Source: CAZKSN01 sp964555585 | GTDB taxonomy: Bacteria > Bacillota_I > Bacilli_A > RF39 > UBA660 | Direction: 5' to 3' | Length of the DNA: 26,043 bases | Assembly (NCBI GenBank): GCA_964555585.1 | Contig: CAZKSN010000012.1 | Span: forward strand, 1-26,043 | Part shown: piece after piece, positions 22,968 to 26,043 of the stretch | Layout of the letters: each line of letters begins with the position of its first letter | Position numbering within the stretch: the stretch's first letter is position 1 | Program-made: the position numbers and the translations under genes | Notes under the pieces: generated by a model | What the model saw: the letters and a program-made list of their open reading frames with translations, nothing else | Told to the model about the DNA's origin: nothing | The model's database searches: none

Positions 22968-22987
22968 ATATTTATCATAATAAATAT
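22968..22987. promoter_or_regulatory. Inverted repeat in the LysR copy 2 / coaE-coaD intergenic region
   Basis: ATATTTAT (22968-22975) and ATAAATAT (22980-22987) are exact reverse complements with a 4-nt spacer. The element lies in the LysR leader region and could be its operator. Sequence composition alone could yield this in AT-rich DNA. Confidence 0.4.
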
Positions 22988-23014
22988 GTATTTTAATTAT
23001 ATCCAGAAATGAAA

Positions 23015-23020
23015 TATAAT
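23015..23020 (+). promoter_or_regulatory. Possible -10 box of the CoaE-CoaD gene
   Basis: Perfect TATAAT without TGn; the expected transcript start (about 23027) is at the ribosome binding site. No convincing -35. Confidence 0.35.
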
Positions 23021-23038
23021 GCAAGTAGAGGGATAAAT

Positions 23039-24088
23039 ATGATTATATGTATTTGTGGGAAAAGCGGAAGTGGAAAATCTCATGTAGCAAAATTATTGAC
23101 TTATTTAAATGAAAATATAATTTCTCTGAATATTGATGAGGTTGGACACAATTCTCTTAAGAATGAAAATGTAAAAAGTGAGTTAATAAAATCATTTGGA
23201 AATACAATTCTGATTAATGATGAAATCAGTAGAAAAAAACTTGGTGAAATTGTATTTAATAATAGAGAAAATATGAAAAAGCTTGAAGAAATAACCTGGA
23301 AAGTTATGGAAGAAGAAATAGATAATTATCTTGAAAACAATAAAAATAAAATTATAGTACTGGATTATTTCTATCTTCCATATACAAAATATTTTAAAGC
23401 ATCAAAGTTAAAGCTATTTGTAGCTGCTCCATATGAGACAAGATTATTTAGAGCTATGGAAAGAGATAACATTACAAAAGAACAATTCATTTTAAGAGAA
23501 AGTTCCGGTATTGATTATGATGTGAACAGCTTTGATTATGTAATAAATAATATAGATTTAAAAGAAACAGAAAGATTGGTAGAAAGATTTATGACAAAAG
23601 TATTATATCCAGGCAGTTTTGATCCTTTAACAAAGGGACACATGAATATTATAGAACAGACATGTTGCTTATTTGATGAAATAATTATAGCCATTATGAA
23701 AAATCCTTTAAAGAAAAACTTTTTCTTTACTGAAGAAGAAAGATTGAATTTAATAAAAGAAATATATAAAAATAATAAAAAAATAAAAGTAATTTGCAGT
23801 GATCAGACAGCAGTTGATTTGGCAATAGAAAATAATTGTAAAACAATAATAAGAGGATTAAGAAGTTTAACAGATTTTGATTTTGAAATACAATTATCAC
23901 AAATAAACAAACATATAAGTAATAACAGAGTTAATACAATTTGTCTATTTGCAGATAGTGAATATCAATTTATTTCTTCAACAATGGTTAAAGAAGTTTT
24001 TAGATTTGATAAAGATATAAGTTATTATGTAGATCAGGTTATAAATGAAGCGATGTTAATAAAGAAAAGAGGTAATTATAATGCTTAA
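23039..24088 (+). CDS. coaE/coaD: Bifunctional dephospho-CoA kinase / phosphopantetheine adenylyltransferase (CoaE-CoaD fusion)
   Basis: 349 aa in one uninterrupted frame. Residues 1-184 are CoaE: P-loop ICGKSGSGKS (Lys13), then LNIDEVGH and a C-terminal kinase helix bundle. Residues 185-349 are CoaD: LYPGSFDPLTKGH, with the nucleotidyltransferase Thr198-x-Gly-His201, then FTEEERLNLI, RGLRSLTDFDFEIQLS and the C-terminal ISSTMVKEV. Together they catalyse the last two steps of CoA synthesis (4'-phosphopantetheine to dephospho-CoA to CoA). The order is the reverse of eukaryotic CoA synthase (PPAT first). An in-frame ATG at 23591 opens the CoaD half but has no good ribosome binding site. The start at 23039 has GAGGG upstream. 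The stop overlaps the next gene by 8 nt. Confidence 0.93.
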   Translation: MIICICGKSGSGKSHVAKLLTYLNENIISLNIDEVGHNSLKNENVKSELIKSFGNTILINDEISRKKLGEIVFNNRENMKKLEEITWKVMEEEIDNYLENNKNKIIVLDYFYLPYTKYFKASKLKLFVAAPYETRLFRAMERDNITKEQFILRESSGIDYDVNSFDYVINNIDLKETERLVERFMTKVLYPGSFDPLTKGHMNIIEQTCCLFDEIIIAIMKNPLKKNFFFTEEERLNLIKEIYKNNKKIKVICSDQTAVDLAIENNCKTIIRGLRSLTDFDFEIQLSQINKHISNNRVNTICLFADSEYQFISSTMVKEVFRFDKDISYYVDQVINEAMLIKKRGNYNA

Positions 24089-24899
24089 GGAAGGAATGAA
24101 TGTAAAAGTACTTGGAAGTGTATCTCCCTATTGTAAGGAAGATAGAAACTGTCCTGGATATTTGGTTACATCCAATGAATCTAAAATATTACTGGATTGT
24201 GGAAGTGGAATAACAAGACTGTTAAAATTTCCGGAAGACTTAAATAATCTAAATATAATAATATCTCACCTGCATGAAGACCATTATTCAGATTTATTTT
24301 CAATAGCGTATGCTTCTTATGTTAATAATAAATTAGGTTTATTAAATGAAAAAGTGAGAGTATTTATACCTAAGATTTATGAACCTAAGGAATGGGAAAG
24401 AAGTGTATCTAAGGAATGGTATGATTATCAATTAATCAAAAATCTAAAAAATCATTATTTTGAATTAATAACATATGATCAGAATACAAATTTTTTAGAT
24501 AAATATAAATTAAATGTTAATGTGATGAAAAATTATCACGCAGGTATGGAAAGTTATTCAATAAAAATATTTGATGATTGTAATTCATTGGTATATACAG
24601 GTGACATTGGATATAAATATGCAGAAGAATTAATAAATTTCTCCAAAGGAGTTGACCTGCTGATTTCAGAATCAACCTATGTAAGAACTGATGATAAATA
24701 TGATGTTGATCATTTGCATGCTTATGAAGCTGCTGAAATAGCAAGATATGCAAGACCTGGTAAACTGCTATTAACTCATTTCTGGCCCGAGCATAATCCT
24801 TATGATTATCTTGAGGAAGCAAAACCTATTTATCCTTATTCTGAAATAGCAGCTGAAGGAAATAAATTAAAGTTGGCGAGGTATAGATATGAAAGATAA
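24081..24899 (+). CDS. MBL-fold metal-dependent hydrolase
   Basis: 272 aa, metallo-beta-lactamase fold of the RNase Z/YhfI-like group. The zinc motif is complete: His63-Leu-His65-Glu-Asp67-His68 (SHLHEDHYSD). A further YHAGMES, the metal Asp in YTGDIG and LLTHFWPEHN supply later ligands. The opening VLGSVSPYCKEDRNCPGYLV is typical of this subfamily, whose substrates (RNA or small phosphodiesters) are usually unproven. AGAGG (24068-24072) is 8 nt before ATG 24081; an alternative ATG at 24096 follows AAGGAAGG. It overlaps both the CoaE-CoaD gene and the PHP gene, so the three form one operon. Confidence 0.88.
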   Translation: MLKEGMNVKVLGSVSPYCKEDRNCPGYLVTSNESKILLDCGSGITRLLKFPEDLNNLNIIISHLHEDHYSDLFSIAYASYVNNKLGLLNEKVRVFIPKIYEPKEWERSVSKEWYDYQLIKNLKNHYFELITYDQNTNFLDKYKLNVNVMKNYHAGMESYSIKIFDDCNSLVYTGDIGYKYAEELINFSKGVDLLISESTYVRTDDKYDVDHLHAYEAAEIARYARPGKLLLTHFWPEHNPYDYLEEAKPIYPYSEIAAEGNKLKLARYRYER

Positions 24900-25728
24900 A
24901 TTAATTGATTTACATATTCATAGTTATTATTCAGATGGAGAATTATCACCTTTAGATATTGTTAATATAGCAAGAGATAGAAATATCGGTACAATTTCTA
25001 TTACAGATCATGACACCTTATTAGGTAATTTGGAATTATTTAAATATGAAATTAATGATATTAAAATTATTCCTGGTATAGAACTATCTGCAAAGGCAGA
25101 TAAGGGAAGAATGCATATTTTAGGTTATAACATAGACATTTATAATAAGGAATTAAATGATAAAATGGATGAATTAAGAAATAACAGCATTTATTCTGTT
25201 TTATCAATCATAAATCAAATAAAAAAAGATTATGATATTAGGTTCTCAACAGAAGATTTACAGGAATTAATAAATGCTAAAAGAAATATTGGAAGACCAG
25301 ATGTAGCAAAGCTATGTATTAAATATGGATTTGCAAATAGTATTGATGATGCATTTGAAAAATATTTGGTATATGCATATGAGAAGAACAGAAAGACAAA
25401 TAAGGGATTAAAATATCAAGAATGCATTGAATTAATTTTAAATGCAGGTGGCATTCCGGTTCTTGCACACCCAATCAGTTTATTAATGAATGATAAAGAA
25501 TTGTATAAATTCTTAACTGAAATGAAAGAAAATGGACTTAAAGGAATAGAGGCATATCATAGTGACCATACAGCAGAAGAAATAAAGAAGTATTTAGAAT
25601 TTTCAGAAAAACTAGGTTTGCTTTACAGCGGTGGTTCAGATTATCATGGTAAAATTGTAAAACCTGAAATAGAACCTGGAACTGGAAAAAATAATAATTT
25701 ACATATTAAAAAACTTAGTATTTTATAA
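24889..25728 (+). CDS. PHP-domain phosphoesterase (TrpH/YciV-like)
   Basis: 279 aa. The PHP metal site is complete: Asp7-Leu-His9-Ile-His11 with SDG following, ITDHDT, the glutamate in GIELSAK, a mid-domain His in HILGY, LAHPIS, and the C-terminal SGGSDYHG. This layout matches the family of E. coli YciV (RNase AM) and of 3',5'-nucleoside bisphosphate phosphatases, which act on RNA 5' ends or on pAp-like nucleotides. Which of these it does is not decided by sequence. It overlaps the preceding MBL gene by 11 nt and has GCGAGG upstream of its start. Because pAp is released when CoA is used for carrier-protein loading, the CoA operon context is suggestive, but this is inference. Confidence 0.88.
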   Translation: MKDKLIDLHIHSYYSDGELSPLDIVNIARDRNIGTISITDHDTLLGNLELFKYEINDIKIIPGIELSAKADKGRMHILGYNIDIYNKELNDKMDELRNNSIYSVLSIINQIKKDYDIRFSTEDLQELINAKRNIGRPDVAKLCIKYGFANSIDDAFEKYLVYAYEKNRKTNKGLKYQECIELILNAGGIPVLAHPISLLMNDKELYKFLTEMKENGLKGIEAYHSDHTAEEIKKYLEFSEKLGLLYSGGSDYHGKIVKPEIEPGTGKNNNLHIKKLSIL

Positions 25729-25740
25729 ATAATATAATTT

Positions 25741-25749
25741 TGATATAAT
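25741..25749 (+). promoter_or_regulatory. Extended -10 promoter of the last gene
   Basis: TG (25741-25742), A, perfect TATAAT (25744-25749), 13 nt after the PHP stop. Expected leader about 12 nt. Confidence 0.55.
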
Positions 25750-25767
25750 TAATATAAGAGGAATTGT

Positions 25768-26043
25768 ATGAAGATATATTTTAAAAATGTTTTAATGGTT
25801 TTAATATTACAGGTTATTATATGGAGTTCATTTATACTAATCAATGAATTTACTGACTACTATGATTATGAGTTTATTTTTATAATAGTATTATTGCTGC
25901 TTAATTTACTTTTATATTTTTTATTGGAAAATAAATACACAAAGAAATGGCTTCAACTAAATCCTCTCTTATATTGTAGTGGCAATGTTCACAGTTATAA
26001 TACATATATTTCTTTTTCTTGCCACCTGAACCTTTGCATTTCA
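25768..26043 (+). CDS. Membrane protein, 5' part only (cut by window end)
   Basis: An open frame of 92 codons from ATG 25768, with AGAGGAA (about 25758) upstream, that runs to the window edge without a stop. It has two hydrophobic segments (VLMVLILQVIIWSSFILI and FIFIIVLLLLNLLLYFLL), separated by a short acidic, Tyr-rich loop. Too little is present to name a family. Confidence 0.6.
   Translation, partial: MKIYFKNVLMVLILQVIIWSSFILINEFTDYYDYEFIFIIVLLLLNLLLYFLLENKYTKKWLQLNPLLYCSGNVHSYNTYISFSCHLNLCIS

Noticed and set aside
23591..24088. Separate coaD gene starting at the internal ATG
   Set aside because: The kinase half reads straight into it without a stop, and only a weak AGAAAG precedes the ATG. 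Internal initiation cannot be fully excluded.

Overview
The window is very AT-rich, densely packed bacterial DNA that uses the standard code. All long reading frames encode Trp as TGG, and TGA ends the genes finishing at 3780 and 20247, so this is not a code-4 mycoplasma. The gene set points to an uncultured low-GC Bacillota lineage of the Bacilli/Mycoplasmatota type (RF39 or Erysipelotrichales-like). It includes an LTA-synthase family enzyme, a lipid-carrier phosphatase and a lipid-carrier flippase, so it probably has a real Gram-positive envelope. This taxonomic placement is inference. Nearly every recognisable promoter has an extended -10 box (TGn followed by a TATAAT-like hexamer), usually 12-30 nt before the start codon.

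Layout. 1-40: 3' end of a tRNA (probably Cys) and its terminator. 148-2311: promoter, an unknown gene and purF (Fe-S type). 2313-3194 (-): LysR regulator, divergent from an uncharacterised block. 3283-4852: two overlapping genes with the same coiled-coil plus CxH/CxxC zinc-type module. 4885-7858: envelope/lipid-carrier block of ATP-grasp enzyme, PAP2 phosphatase, small anchored protein and DUF368/PopT-type undecaprenyl-phosphate translocase. 7896-7970: tRNA-Gly(GCC) with a textbook promoter and terminator. 8010-9870: accessory-looking stretch with a frameshifted small gene, a class II Fic adenylyltransferase with a winged-helix tail, and GCGC-containing repeats on both sides of fic. 9871-13143: DUF4870-like membrane protein, lipoprotein, WYL-type regulator, HExxH metallopeptidase (-) and divergent Ham1/RdgB-like pyrophosphatase.

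13182-16961: a leader with a 25-codon ORF that runs into an intrinsic terminator, then a 1183-residue protein. Its C-terminal half carries metallophosphoesterase motifs, and its middle looks like a second, catalytically dead copy of the same fold. 17027-19796: LTA-synthase family protein and an Ogg-type 8-oxoguanine glycosylase, one base apart. 19852-22021: three poorly known genes, one GNAT-like. 22067-22954 (-): a second LysR, paralogous to the first, divergent from a CoaE-CoaD fusion (last two steps of CoA synthesis in one chain), followed by overlapping MBL-fold and PHP-domain hydrolase genes. 25768-26043: start of a membrane protein cut by the window edge.

The most unusual items are the dead-plus-active phosphoesterase protein with its attenuator-like leader, the CoaE-CoaD fusion, the GCGC repeats around fic, and the paired zinc-module genes. 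No CRISPR array, transposase, integrase or rRNA was seen.
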